Assembly (NCBI RefSeq): GCF_905475395.1
Contig: NC_058337.1
Span: forward strand, 64,872,368-64,936,367
Length of the DNA stretch: 64,000 nt
From: Chrysoperla carnea
Lineage: Eukaryota > Arthropoda > Insecta > Neuroptera > Chrysopidae
Direction of reading: 5' to 3'
The notes below the pieces were generated by a model. That model was not told where the DNA came from and did no database searches. It was given only the letters and a program-made list of their open reading frames with translations. The position numbers and the translations under genes were made by a program. Shown piece after piece: positions 1-13,985 of this stretch (its first letter is position 1; every line of letters starts with the position of its first letter).

Positions 1-2599
1 AGAAATAGGTACAAATACCTTTATTGTAGTCGATTCTGCTGCAATAAAGGTATCAAAGCTCTTTTACCTAAGGAAAACAAAAAGCTTTTAATACCTATAG
101 AAAAAAAACGCAAAATAGATAAATTTTGATAAAAAATTTTCCTCAAGTTCAAATTTTTTTGTAGACAAAATATTTTATTTTTCGATAAAAATATGATCTG
201 TTCAACGTAAGTTTGTTTCAAATTTTCTGAAATTAAGGGCTAAAACTTGAGATTGAATTAAAAAACTTTAAAAAACTATGTATTTGCATTTAAAAAGGCA
301 AAGTTGATCTATATTTGACCGAAGACGTCCCCGCTTTAAAAACTTGTTATATTATCATTACTCCTAAAAATGAGCCGGTAGAAGTTTGACTGTATAAATT
401 GATTTATGTATTTATTTTACTTATTAATAATGTTCGCAATTAAATTATTATAACTTATATTTAATCTAATTTATAATAATCAGATATTTAATTTTTCAAT
501 TTGATGTATTTTCTATTAAACTTTAAAATGTTATTTAATTTTTTTCGAAATTATTAGCATGAAATAGTATACATTGATTATAATATTGTTGGTGACATGC
601 ACAATTCATTACCATAAGCAATTTTCTAAATCATCAGAATGGAATACAGGAGCTGATTAGGTATAAGCACTTATTCTTTCTGAATGTATTTGTATTTCAA
701 TACGTATAATCACATCTAGGGAGCAAAAGTAAATAATTTCCCTCGCACGAAAATGAACATGAGGCATTCATCACTCGCTCTCGTGATGTGTACAATAATT
801 AATTTTCTGCTCGACGGAGGCGGAAAGCGGGCACTTCGTTTAGTATAACGGGACGAAACTTGACACTTTCCTTCCACTTACCATGCAATTCAAATGTTCT
901 TAGTTTAAAATTTAAATAAATAATTGTAACAAATTATTGTTTTTACAACTTTTAAAAAAATTTTCTCGCTTTGATGTGGAGCTGTTAAAATTTAAACATT
1001 AATTTGAAAAGATGTATCATTTAAAATAAACACAGCGATTTCATTCAAACAATTTTTATTCGATAATTTTTAATTTCATTTCCTTTATTTGAGATTTTCT
1101 AGTTGAAGTTATGCTTTTAATTATATACACTTCGTAGCAATAATTTCGCTTAGGATCTTCTTTCTAATTGTTTTTGCAAAGGATTCTTCCTCTGAAATAT
1201 TTAACTTTTCTTAATTTTTATATGTAAAATACCTTAAATGAAAAAAATTAAATATTTTAATTATTGCTACTCTTTCCAATTTGATTATTAAAAAAATTAT
1301 AATAATTAGTTTACCATTGATGAAGAAGTATACCTTGACTACATGAAATACCGTGAAAAAATAATCCATTTAAAAAAAAAATCATTAAAATAAGATGATA
1401 ATTAATCGTCTTTTTTTAATGTTTTAATGTCATCTGTTTATCAATTCTTACATAACTTATCATAAATTAGATCGATATAGTCAATAAAAAATATACTTTT
1501 AAAAATAATTATTAGTCATAGGGGTCATCTTTATAATTATAAGTTTATTCATCATACTATACACTTCCAAATATGGTCTTATAATACCGAGTGGCTTAGA
1601 AACTTAAATAAGAAATAAGAATAACAAAAATAAAATCAATTTACAAACAAATTTTAATTTTTGAGAGCTTTTTTTTTGTTTTTAGCTATGTGATAAGAAA
1701 TAAAAATATAAGAATATTGTCATTCAAGAAGGATTGCCATTCACAGTATAAATAAATTTATTCTCATAAGCCCATGGTTGCATTTCATTTTTTTAATATT
1801 TACTTGGCTTGAGTCTTCTCTCTCAAACCGTAATTTATTTAAAAATTATTTTATCATTAATAGTATTTAATTAGTATTTAGTTTATCCTTATTTATCCTT
1901 AAGTATCCGTTCCGTCATTGAATGGTACATGCATTCTTATAATTACCCAAGCACCCCACTTTTTTTAATATCGCATTTGACATTTATATTAAAATTATAA
2001 TATATATGAGATTATGCCAATTCGCGTTAAATGTGGAATAAAAAATTAACTTTTATAATGAATCACATACAGAGTGGTGGGTAAGGGGATATATACCTAG
2101 TTATACAAATTATTAGTTTGATTGCTATTAGAACTAGTATAGCCCTTTATATTTTCAAGGTGATCGGACTCATAAGTTAATTTTTAGAAACAATTTGCTT
2201 AGGAGACGTGCAGAATAATGTTTATTTTTACATTTTGTGTTCCTAGTTTTTAATGCAGTTAAGTTATAGTACTTTAGCCAATTTTCGTTGTCCTTTAGTA
2301 TTCGCACTTGTGACTCACTTTAGCTTGAGTTAACTACTATTTATATTAACTCCCACTATACAAAGCATAACATTATACGTCCGTGGGATACGAACTACTT
2401 ATCCTATTCATTTGACGTGGCTTAAATAATTTATTACCGCAAGCATTTTCAACTAATCAAATTGGCCAAATTACTGTCCAAATCTAAACTAATAAAATTT
2501 ATCAAAATGCATTTTTAAATATTCTAGTTTTCTCAATAACTCATGACAAATATTAAATTATAATTATCGTTTATTTTCATATTTTATATATTGTAGATA
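1..2599. other. No gene seen
   Basis: AT-rich sequence with short open frames only. A slightly GC-richer island lies near 760-890 but encodes nothing recognised. Confidence 0.6.
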
Positions 2600-2690
2600 A
2601 AATTTTGTACGACATTGCAAATTTTGCACGCGTACGTAAATCATGCTCTTAGCCCACTTGTATCGTAAATAACTATTAAATGTTCTTAAT
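2600..2690. repeat. Short dispersed repeat, copy 1 of 2
   Basis: ACGCGTACGTAAATCATGCT...CACTTGTATCGTAAATAACT resembles GGCGTACGTTAATAATGCTG...CACTAGAATCGTAAATAACT at 12330-12385. Confidence 0.5.
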
Positions 2691-2819
2691 AACAGTTATT
2701 TTTGACTATTGATTAAATCTTTAGCGATGAAAATTATTTAAAAAATGAGACAATATTAACTAAAACTGATAAAGTAAGGGGAAGTATGGAGCCCAGACAA
2801 GTAAACTCTTACAGAAATC

Positions 2820-3345
2820 ATAAGTAGACAAATGAAAACAAAAAATCGACTGAGTTAATTGTTGAAATACCATGTATAGACAGTGTTGGTTACTCTGTCA
2901 CATTACACATACATACATGTCACACATATACATATAACTGATACCCATATAATACTATACAATTTGAGCTCTCACAGGTAAACAGTGAGGTTTACGATAA
3001 AATGTTTCAAACAAAAGTTGTTTATTTTTTTATAAGGAACATTATTTAAACTTTTGTTCTATCTCTAACGGTTTACAAGATTGGTCCTACGGATCCAAGA
3101 CCAAATTGACCTATGTTGCTCATTTACGAACTCGAACTCACTTTTTACGTCCCGAGTGCTCTGTAATTTCAGCTAGAAATCTCTTTCCGTTTTTGAGTAC
3201 CTGGAAATGGACTAATAAGGTGATTTAATGAACACCCATATCAAAATTTTCTTCATAGCATCAGTATTTTTAACCGTTACAAACTTCGGACTAAACTTAG
3301 TACACCTTTGTATATTTCATATACATGGTAAAATAAAGGTAAAGG
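2820..3345 (-). repeat. Dispersed repeat family A, copy 1
   Basis: Read on the minus strand it matches the copy at 26628-27085 in order: ATATGAAATATACA, AAGTTTAGTCCGAAGTTTGT, CCATTTCCAGG, AACAACTTTTGTTTGAAACA, TGACACATA-type and AATTAACTCAGTCGATTTTT-type blocks. It has no coding frame. Confidence 0.7.
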
Positions 3346-4095
3346 TGTTTGTTAATTCAACTAACACAGTTTTTTGTCTGGACATCCTATAAATCTCTGT
3401 ATCTATATCTATCTATCTAAACACGATCTAAAAATATAATATTTGATTTAAAAAAATGTTTTGAAATCAAATTTAAAAAAATTAAACTGTAATAATTATT
3501 TATAAAAAAAATAAATTTGTAAAATATTTATGTCAAATATTTGTTATTACGAAAAAAAAAGTGAATAAGAAAAAAATTAATTAAACTGTTTTATTTTTTT
3601 TGTGCGATTCAATTTGTGTATTTTTGATGTACATATATTAAATTTTGTGTACAGCCCGAAGGCATCAGTTTTGTTTCATCCAGATTATACAATCATGTAT
3701 AAAATATTGCAGAGTATAATATTAGTTCATGCAGAAGAAATTGTTTTCAATACTTTAATATTTTTTAAGTTGAAAGGTGAAAATTGGAATTTTAGAATGG
3801 TTTTTAAATATTGTATCCCATGATGTGTACTTGAACTGTATTAATCTTGCTGTTATCATGTTTCTTGTGTTAAAATATATATAGTTTACCATTGTGGTGG
3901 GTTAAATTCTTCATTATTAAAATATATACCTAGGTAGGGCAAATTATAAGCATGTTGAAAAAATAATGCATATAATTGATGCAATTCGTTTAAAAAATGT
4001 ACATTGAAGAATAAAATTGTATTCAAGAAAATATAATTACCCTAACACACTGTTTTATCACGAAAATTCAAACACAAAAAATGTATTGATACCGT
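3346..4095. other. No gene seen
   Basis: AT-rich non-coding sequence between repeat A copy 1 and the hAT remnant. Confidence 0.6.
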
Positions 4096-4488
4096 TTGCT
4101 TATCAATAGGACGCTAACATATTTACAGGATCGATTTTTGAAACATCGCAATATCTTATCAATTTTTGCTTGTCTCTTTCCAAACAAAATGCATATTTTG
4201 ATGAAGACTCTTGCACTACTTTCTAAACCATATTCATCAATTTTGTACAATTCATTCTTAATTTTGCAAAAATTCACTCGAAGTACTCGATATTTTCAAT
4301 GAAGATTTGGCGTTACTATGACAACAGCGACAAATGAACGCTCTTTTTCTATTTTGCATCGTCTTAAAACACACCTTAGATCGACAATGTCTGAAGAGCA
4401 GCTAAGAGGTTTAGCCTCGGTCAACATACATGGTGATGTACAGGTCCATGCGCAAAGAGTCTTGGAAAATTTTTTTATGGCTTTATGA
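4096..4488 (+). pseudogene. hAT transposase C-terminal (dimerisation) domain remnant
   Basis: One frame reads RFLKHRNILSIFACLFPN and then HILMKTLALL. After roughly 90 inserted bases with a stop at 4300-4302, the same frame resumes at 4312 with VTMTTATNERSFSILHRLKT, then HLRSTMSEEQLRGLASVNIH. This is the hAT family C-terminal region (FPN...L..L...T..T.ERSFS.L.RLKT.LRSTM...RL.GLA...IH), of the ZMYM1/P52rIPK-like type. A second stop is at 4486. The insertion, the stops and the lack of the upstream catalytic part make this a dead fragment. Element ends were not identified. Confidence 0.8.
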
Positions 4489-7400
4489 CACAACATGATG
4501 AACAAAAGTATGAACCCATCCCCTTCGGGTGATTTTTTTGCACGGTCCTGTACAGAGCGTTTTTAAGAAAACTCTCCACATTCAATCTTAATTAAATACG
4601 AGTGAAAAATGTAATCCGTCAATTGTAGTTGAATGAAAACGTAATTATAGATATGCAAATATAAGATACTTATGAAAAAAGATACTAAGACATTCAACAT
4701 GCAAAAGAATTTGAAGTAAATGTGTTTAAGTAATTTCATTTCATTATTTGATCGCACTGTAAACCTTGAGGTAAAAACACTTTACTGTTGTTCAATATAC
4801 AAACATTTGAAATATATTACATTAAAGGAGACAGTTTTGAGAGGGTATCAATTACCACTTCGTATTCAAAATTTATGAATAACATGATCTGGAATGTTTC
4901 CGTGTTAAAAATGGTAGATTTTTATTTTTACCTACGGCAACAATAACATCTATTACAAGTAACCTTAGACTCAATTTATTTCAATTATTAAAATTTCTTT
5001 AGTTGGTATATAATACTTTCTTTTGGTTCAAGACAAAATTTTTCTTTTGAGGATGTACGAGCGCGAGGACAATTTTGGATAAAAAGCTTGATTTTTTTAT
5101 ATAAAGTTGAACTAAGTCTCAATTAATTCTGAAAATTATGTGAAACTTAATTTGATAAAATTACCTAAGTTCGAAATTTCGTTGAAATCACTCCAGTCTA
5201 TAATCCCTCCAATTTAATTGCAAATGTATTTTTAGCAAAAATAACAAACCAACTCAACTGTTAAAATATTCAATGAAATTTAAATGTAATTTAAATGCTT
5301 AAATATTCAACGAATCATTTTCCTGATTTGAAAAAATTACGCGCTAGGTGAGCGCTAGTGGTATAATTAGATACGAATAGTTTTTAATGTCCATAATATC
5401 CAAATATTTCGGCAGGAATTCAGAATTCGAAATTCTATCGAATTTTTGACTTTCGTCACGTAAAATGTTACTAGTGTTTAGTTAAATCACATGTAATTAG
5501 GTACTTGAGATTTAAAGTTTGATCCATAAATGTATGCAGGGCTTACAAGCAAGCTTCTTCTCTCAGGACAAGGGTTCATTGATATGAGGGAATGCCTGAC
5601 ATAGTCTTCAAATGAAAATATGGGTAAATAAAACCTCAGGATCAAACTATTCATCAAAATTGATTGTGGGCTAAGATAGACAACCATGAATGTCGAAAGC
5701 ATGGACGTATCGCGAAGAGAGCAGGTTAGGGAAGCAGCTCACCCAAGGACCTAAATTTAACATTCAATTAGTTGGCTAAGTATGTGTTTATGACAATTTA
5801 CACTTGAATTTATGAAATTTTCAGGTCCAATATTTTCCCCTCTAGATCAGAAATTACTGCTTTTTCCACCCCCAGACTATAAGCAAGGTACATTTATGGT
5901 GAGAAATATTTTTTTAAAATAATTTATATTATCATTTTACTGTAGTTGGGCACTGAAATGCACATAATTTAAATGGTTGCTTTATATATTTACACATTGG
6001 TAAAATGAAGATGGCTCGAACCGTTTAAAATACATTTGCCATTTATTACTCGACTGCCAAGGAGTGGTTATGTTCTTTGCGTGTATCTTGTATATAGATG
6101 TATTTATTTGTAAATTTCTTTATTACCTACTTTGTATCTCCCAAACGGTTCGATAGATTTCGAGCGATAAGATATCGTTATATTCGTTTTAAAAATTCAT
6201 GTGTCCTTAGACAGGTGTTAAAAAAAAAACAAAATGGCCGATTTTTGGCGCAAAATATTAATACGTTAATTAACAAATTACTCAAACTTATCGAATAGGT
6301 TATCAAAATAAAGGAAATTACAAAATATATATAATTTGTATGTTTAAATTTTATTAGGAATAACAAATTGGTTTAAAATGTTTTAATAAACGTTTTAGTA
6401 TAATAAGTGAGTTTTTTTAATGCCGGGACCCTAAAAAGTCTAAATATATAATATATAATTAAAAAAAATACAAAACTCAAGTTGTTAAAACTGTGAATTT
6501 GCATAATATAATTAACTGTTACAATAATAATGAACTTATTGTATTGCTTACCTAACATGCAATATCAAAAATAAATTCATCATTATAAATAAATTTTTAA
6601 CACATCAAAAATGACATAAACATTGTCTAAATATGATAATTTTATATGATGACAAATTAAGGTACTCCTATGAAATTGAATAATATCAAAGTTTAAAATT
6701 GGTGACATAAAAATTATTTTTATTTATCAAGGAAATAAAATTTGTATGAATTGTTCAAACGAAATTCCTTACGAAACCAGTACAAAAACAAATGTTAACG
6801 TGAACTAAATATTTATAAACAATTGTTTCAATTTTACTTTTCTAAAACTGGATTATTAAGATTTTGGAATATTTAGTACGTTTACACCCCTAGTCAAATA
6901 AAGTCAATACCGATCGATAGAAAAGTAGATTTTACGAAAAAGCAGATTATGAATCTGAAATATGGTTCAGATCCAAAATTGGTAAATAACTGTTTCCTTC
7001 GTCTTTAGGAGCTTATTCTGTAGGACATCGATCTGCAATCAATAACAGCACCCTCAACACTATTGATCTGTGTAATGCAAGAAGTAGTTAATAGCTAAAA
7101 AAAAATGGGCATATTTAATTCGACTTTGCAAATATTATTTACAAATTGCGTAATATAAATTCATTCATTATATGAGTAATATGAATCAATATAATTACAA
7201 AAAATAAATGAAACGATTTTTTCGCAAAAAATACTTTCGCCCAATTTTCTACTTAACTGTTTATAATCTTATAATAACCATTGTCAAGCCCCAAAATAAT
7301 TGCATACCAAAATTCATCATTTTCAGTGGTATGCAGGTGATATACAGAATGTTAAAGAAGTTTTAGTTTAGTCAGATAGTACAGAAAAAATGTTTCAACC

Positions 7401-7789
7401 AGAAGTTGTTTAAAAAAGTAGCACCTCATAAGTACCTTGAATTAGACATTTGCTTTCAAGATCAGTTAAAGCTCAACTCATTTACGTTACAGATAAAAGA
7501 TAGAATATAAATTTAAATAATAAAGTTGTTCCTTTTTAAACAAAAAACATTTTTTGTTTGAAAATTTTTTACGAAATAGGTTGATAGATTGTAAAAATTT
7601 AAAAAACTTCATTAAAACTATTGAATTTTGGCTCCCAATTTTTGGCTTAAATTCCGGCGAAGTTTTAGAAAAAACGTGCTTTGAAGTTGAAAAGCACGCC
7701 TCAAAAATCTTCAAAAGGAGTTTTAAAATTTGAATGTCATATAAAAATAAATTTTTACCTTCAACTTCTGCCGCACCTTCGTATATATG
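4489..7789. other. No gene seen
   Basis: AT-rich sequence with scattered frames under 75 codons that resemble no family I know. Confidence 0.55.
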
Positions 7790-7960
7790 TTTTCAAAAAA
7801 TGTTTCGAACAAAAAATATTATTTTTTCTATAAGGAACATCTTGCTACTTTAAAGTGAAACATCTGGCAACTTTAAATTTGTATCTCTCATCAGTAACGA
7901 AAACGAGCTTACTTGAACTGACATTGAAAGTGAAAGTCCAGCACGAGAATTTATGACATG
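7790..7960 (-). repeat. Dispersed repeat family A, partial copy
   Basis: TTTTCAAAAAATGTTTCGAA...CTATAAGGAACAT resembles the AACAACTTTTGTTTGAAACA...ATGTTCCTTA section of the family on the minus strand. It is short and diverged. Confidence 0.4.
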
Positions 7961-9599
7961 CATCTCTGTGTTACGGAAAATTTTTGTGTGAAACATATTT
8001 CTGTATCTGACTTACCTTAAAAGAAAGATCAAATAATGGCTAAAGACTTCTGGGTCATATTGTATACAATGAGTATACATGAACAATTATTATCAATGAT
8101 AATAATTGCATCGCATATAATTACATATTAAAATAAAAATTGTTAATTTATGAATATTAAATTTTTAAATTGAATTATAAATTTTTTTAATGTTATGAAA
8201 TAATAATGATTATGTTAAAAAAAGTATATATGTAATGTAATGTTTTTCTTCTTCAAATAATTGCAATTTTTATTTCTCTTAGTAATATACTGATATTGTA
8301 TTCGAATGTTTCAACTACTGTTATTGGATACGAAATATATCGCATAAATTTTTTATTCGGTTTGAGTTTTGTATTATATATAATTGCAACATTACAATTC
8401 CATTTCAAGAAAATTTACTTATAGATCATACACCATTGCTTTTTTTTACAAAATGGAATAATTTGATTTGAATAGACATGAAAAAGAATGTATCAATCTG
8501 TTCCATATAAATTATTGGTGTGTATTGATGTTTTGCGTGTAAAAATAAGAAAGCGATGATCATCAAGCTACATTAGGTCATGTTTGGTGACGTCATTCGA
8601 CAATTTCCTTGCCTTAAAGCATTATTGGGCTAATTATTTTTTGGTCTAATTATATCAGTGGAGTCAATATACACTCAATATGTTTTAGAAGTTTTTAAGA
8701 GATGCGTCTTTGATCTAAAATTTTGTTGAAATCTGGACAAAAGTAATTATTCAAATAAAAATTAAAATTGTTTTTAAAATAGGTTTTTACTTATAAGCAT
8801 TAATATTAACCAATTTATAAGTCAATTTTTTGTGTTTTTTTTTTATGATCTATATTACCCAAATTTTATTTGCATTTTTCAGATATTTCAGTTTAATAAG
8901 GAGAAGAAATACATTATTTTTGTCAGTTTTCGACCTAATTTAAAGCGCAAAAAGATTTGTAGCTATGACATTTTGGATATAAAAAAGTTGGCATACAGGT
9001 AGCCAATTATATTAACTTGCAAAGCAAAACAACCGCACTTCAATCAGAAAAAATCGATCTAAAACTATGTTTGTATTAAAAAAAACGATAATCGTGGTTA
9101 TTTTACCAAAAAAAAAAGTTTAACTTGTAAAGCTAATTACAGTGTACCGTATGGGCCGCCCTATTGGATGCAAGCATAGTAGGTGTGGACAGCTAAATCG
9201 ACCGAAGCTCTGTTATCTTTTATAATTTGCTATAAATCATGCGTTTTGTTTAAAATATGAGTAATTTTCAATTATTTACATGTTTCAATGGAAATTGCGA
9301 AAATTAGAGACGAAATTGCATAAATAATATTTTTTAAATGCAAATTACTTATTTAAACTTGTTAGAAAATAGTTTTAAATTTTCAATATAAAACATAAAT
9401 ACATAGACTTCCATCCATACAATTATGTTCATAAATTAGTGTATCGTTACCATAATAACTCTGAAATAAAATTGACATTAAACTCACGAGGCTTTATTGA
9501 CAATTTCTTTTAGCTGCCATTCTCATTTTTAAAATGATAAAAGTTTACGTAATCGAATCAAAAATTGTCTTAATTTTTCCAAGGGAAATAACTGAAAAA
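7961..9599. other. No gene seen
   Basis: AT-rich sequence with no coding frame or clear repeat structure. Confidence 0.55.
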
Positions 9600-9790
9600 A
9601 GTGCCATTTTAAGAATGTACATGTTTTGAACGAATTTTAAGACACAGAAATTTTAGTTGAAAACCGAAATCGGACTGTAAACTTTAGTGAAACAAACAAG
9701 TGCCATTTTTAGATTGTACATGTTTTAAATGGATTTTGAGATACACAAATTTTGCTTGAAAACCTAAATACAATCCCAAATTTGAAACAA
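9600..9790. repeat. Tandem duplication, period about 100 bp
   Basis: GTGCCATTTT, then GTACATGTTTT, then AACCGAAAT/AACCTAAAT, occur in order from 9601 and again from 9700. The units are about 80% similar by eye. Confidence 0.65.
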
Positions 9791-10109
9791 ATCGAATCGA
9801 AATTTTGGTGTAAAAAAACAGAAAAAAAGAGTATGATTTAGCTAACAACAAAAGGTTTATTTACTAATATTACCTCACTTTTGAGAGTGCTCAGTATAGA
9901 ATCTGCAGCATTTCTTTTGAGACATGAGAACAAAAAAATATATATTTACAAAACAATACAAAAAACTATCACATTAATAATATTTTGATTAAAGTTAATA
10001 TAGGTTATATTGATACGAAATATTTATTATATTTGTTTCGGCTATTATTATTATTAGTATAATTAGATTTTTATATAATGATTGAATTATTTTTATTAAT
10101 CAAAAATTT

Positions 10110-10149
10110 CATATTGCAACTTTATGTTTCATATTGCAACTTTATGTTT
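10110..10149. repeat. 20-bp direct duplication
   Basis: CATATTGCAACTTTATGTTT is present twice in immediate succession. Confidence 0.8.
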
Positions 10150-10414
10150 GTAACTTAAATACTTAAAAGGTTTATGGTTTTTTAGTACATTTTATATGAT
10201 TGTTTTATGCTGGCTTATTGAGCAAATCATTTTGCCATGCGACCATCAGTGGTTTCAAATACGATAAATAGTGGTTTCAAAAACTTAAACCAGATTTGTC
10301 TAGAGTAAACGAGTCGAACATTCTCAGATTTTTCGATTACGTTTTTAAATGAAAGTGAAGTGCAAAAAACCAATTAATTTTTCAAAAATTGCGATAAATC
10401 TAAAATATTGAAAC

Positions 10415-10600
10415 TAAACTTTAAAATTTGTTTATTTTTTTTATAAGGATTTTATATTTAAAGTTTTATACTACATCTAAAGGTTTACAAAATAGATCCT
10501 ACGGACCCAAAACTCAATTGACTCAGGTTACTCATTTTCTAACTAATACTCAATTTTTACGTCCTGAATATCATTCTTTATACATAGAGGAGATTTCGTT
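10415..10600 (-). repeat. Dispersed repeat family A, partial copy
   Basis: TTTATAAGGATTTTATA, ATCTAAAGGTTTACAAAATA, GATCCTACGGACCCAAAACT and TTTTTACGTCCTGA match the region 3030-3150 of copy 1. Confidence 0.6.
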
Positions 10601-12170
10601 ATATTGTATCGCCATTTATATCGTATCACCTCTAAATGTCCTTTAAAAAAGTCAATTTTGTGTCAACAAAAAACAATACTTCATTGGTAAATATTCGAGT
10701 CTAACTAAAAACTGGTACATTATACGCGACTTTTCTCTATCTGCATAAAATTAAAATACTGAACGTGGAATCAATTATTTTTTGTATCTTAAATAAAACC
10801 TTCTTATCGTTATAGCATGCAAATAAATTAATTTGTACCTACGTAATTTTAATAATTGAAATAACAAATATTTAAGACTATTAATTTAATGAACATATTT
10901 ATAGAAATAAAATATAATTTTTCACCACCACAAACTGTAAAATATAGTGTTTGGGTTGTGCTCATGGACACTTCTCTGTAACAGAAGTTAAGAATATATC
11001 TCTACTATTAGTATTAAAAATAATTAATTAAATAATTATAATAACTAAAAAAAATATTAAAATGAGTTATTTTAATATGTCCTATTTATACATAAAAATA
11101 TATTTAATATTATTAATGTCATGAATAATGGTAATTAAATAAAATATTTTTCTTTAATTTGTAAAAAAAAAATATATTATATAAAACTTTGACTAATAAA
11201 AGTCTATTACTTATTTTTATTGCAAAATAAATTATCTTCTAAAAAAATTACCTAAAAATAGGTAAACTTGCACATGTGTCTAAATATTTTTTGGTAATTT
11301 AATATTTATGAAGAAAAATAAATAAATATTTTAAAATTTTTTAAAAGAATATATTAAAGACTAGAAACCCGTTGAATATACACCACTTAACCTTTTTGAC
11401 CACAAATTTTTACAATTTCGTTTTAATGCGTTGAATTTTAAGTAGTGTTTTTTGCAATATTTTCTCAAAAAAATTATGATTCATCTCAGTTTTACCTAAT
11501 TGTGGGTCAATAGTTGTCAATATTTGTAAGGAGCTTGTTAATAATGAGAGATAGATGAAAAGTTTGCAATAGTAAATTATTTTTCACAACATCTACATTT
11601 TGGTATGGCAAAATGTTTGTTTAAAACATATACCTATTGCACACTTTTGTTCTCCAATGTTTGATTTCCCTATTAATTATGTAAAACTTAGCAGAATGGT
11701 AGATCGTTGAGAAATAATCTTACACTCTCAACATGTGCTTACTTCTATTAGCAGAGATTCAATTCAACCCAAATAATTATTGTGTATGAAAGGTTTTTAT
11801 TATGGTCAAGGACAATATGCTTGAAGTATGACAAACGCTCTTGTTTACTCACACACTAGACACATTAAAAAATTACTTTTACAATTTTAATTCTAATGTA
11901 GCGCGAAAATTCCATTCTTCATTCAGGGCTACGAACTCTCAAGTTTTGAAACGGAGCCTCCGGTTTTTCCGACTTTTTCATAAAAAAAAAATGAATCCCT
12001 TATAAATAGAAACTTACTATAATATTATTATAAAAAAAAGTATGATTTTCCAAGAACTTGAGTTAGTTATATTGATTATTGTTTTTTATAATAATATTAT
12101 TTATATAATAAATATTGTGATAAGGATAATATGATTAATTTTAACAAGAAAAAAAAAACCTAATTTTTTT
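10601..12170. other. No gene seen
   Basis: AT-rich sequence, including runs of A and T, with no supported feature. Confidence 0.55.
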
Positions 12171-12390
12171 TAAAGCTCCCTCCGATACAGGGAGCTTTAC
12201 ATACGTGTGATAACGCATTATTAACGTACTTCTGTGATTGTCCAACTCGTGCTACGCACCATAGAAAATAAATTATAATAATAAATGTTTATTATCTATG
12301 CTACACAGTACTCGTTGTGAAAATTTCGCAGGCGTACGTTAATAATGCTGCTATTGCACTAGAATCGTAAATAACTATTATATACTGAAA
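12171..12390. repeat. Hairpin and short dispersed repeat, copy 2 of 2
   Basis: AAAGCTCCCT and AGGGAGCTTT form a perfect 10-bp stem with a 7-base loop (12171-12197). The segment from 12330 matches 2628-2690. Together they may mark a small mobile element, but ends were not identified. Confidence 0.4.
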
Positions 12391-13633
12391 TGACATTTAA
12401 AAAAACTATAATTGTATTATTTATTGGAAGGAGTACGTTGCTTTATATTTTGTGTTTTATTTATCGAAAATTTATTGGGGGGGGGGGAGGAGGAGGAGTT
12501 GAAAGGCTACTGTTTCTAATGAATTTTTTTTTATATGTTTGCCGCTATGCCACCATTGTAATCGCTTTAAGTACTTCCATAATCTGTAATGCTTTTCATC
12601 TAGGATTTCTGCCAACTCGTCTTTGGGTTAGGAGTCCTAATAGGAGTTTTAATGTAATTATTATATTAATTTTTTTTGAATTATTCTGTTTTAACGCATT
12701 TCATCTGCTCTATTAAAATTCTAGCTGATAAGCTTCACCGTAAGAATTTCAGCTTTTTCTTTTGATATCTGAAAGTATAAACGGTTTGTCCGAAACCATG
12801 TGTGAGATATGAATTACGAAATACATTACACATCGGATATTTAAATAAATTAAATTTCAAAGTATAATACTTTAAAAGACAACTAATGTATATTTAATAG
12901 AATGTAGAAAATTATTATTTAATTGGTAAAAAAAAAAAAAAACAAATGTCATAAACACAATGTATATAGGTACAAGTTATCAAATTAATAATAACTTTTT
13001 CTTTTTTTTTTTAAATTATGCTGATATCTTTTACAAATTTGTTTAATTTAGCATTGTGTGCTACTAAATCAGTATAATTTCGCCTTCTTTCTTGACAATT
13101 TATTGCTCTATATAGTATTAAAATTAATTAGAAGAAAAAAAAAACAATAACATTTTTTTTCTAAATATAATAAATAATTGTTTATGTAAATTTTACTTTT
13201 CTTAAATATTAAAGTATCATTTAAGTATCTTTTAAATAGTAACAACGCATTTTGGTATAAATATCTATTAATAATTCTGAATATAAGCTTTCTTTAATTA
13301 TTCTATATCTTTAATGTAATGTTTGAGGTCTGGGAAGCATAGACTACTTTTATCACGAAAAGTAACTCAATCTTTTTAGGATATTTTTTATTAGATCAGG
13401 TAAACACTGAAAGAATAACAAAGAATGAATGGTCGCATTTTTTGACGATAAATGGGCTGACTCACAATCACAAACGCTATCATTAGTGTTATAAATTGTT
13501 AACACCTTTGCAATCCGTTTCAGTTATCGATATACCAACGATTTCTAAGTTTTTATGTATATATATAGTTTGTTTGTACTAAATCAAATCGTTATTCAGG
13601 ATTCGATATAGATATTCGAATTTAAATATTTTT
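12391..13633. other. No gene seen; contains a poly-G microsatellite
   Basis: A G-run followed by GGA repeats (about 12477-12497) sits inside a 108-codon frame that shows no family resemblance and is judged spurious. Confidence 0.55.
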
Positions 13634-13985
13634 TAACCCCCGAACTAAAAAAAGGGGTGCTACAAGTTTGACCGCTATGTGTGTGTGTCTGTCTGTCTGT
13701 GGCATTTTAGCGCCTAAACGATTTTGATTTTTTTAGTTTTGTTTGAAAGGTAATTTAATGGGGAGTGTTCTTAACTATTCGAATTTCAAGTGCGAAGTTA
13801 GGGTTCCGTACCCGAAAAAACTAAAAATTGGCGATGATCTTATAAATCGGCTCAGTTTGGAAAAGGCTTTAAGGAAAAAGGCAATTTAATGGAGAGTGTT
13901 CTTGGATATGTTTCAAAAGCGAGTTGAGGGTTCTCTATACGAAAAATTTGTCGGGGGTTTTTTAAATTATTTAAATTTCACTTGT
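13634..13985 (+). repeat. Dispersed repeat family B, copy 1
   Basis: GGGGTGCTACAAGTTTGACC, a TGTCTGTCTGTCTGTGGCAT block, GCGCCTAAACGATTTTGATT, TTTAATGGGGAGTGTTCTTA (also near 13888 as TTTAATGGAGAGTGTTCTTG), AGGGTTCCGTACC and a TTTAAATTTCACTTGTCC end. It has no coding capacity. Confidence 0.7.

Noticed and set aside
8588..8600. GTGACGTCATTCG, another CRE-like site
   Set aside because: Single occurrence with no gene nearby; not distinguishable from chance.
12390..12716. 108-codon plus-strand frame with a poly-Gly run
   Set aside because: The Gly run comes from a G microsatellite. The rest is AT-driven hydrophobic sequence without a domain or splice context.
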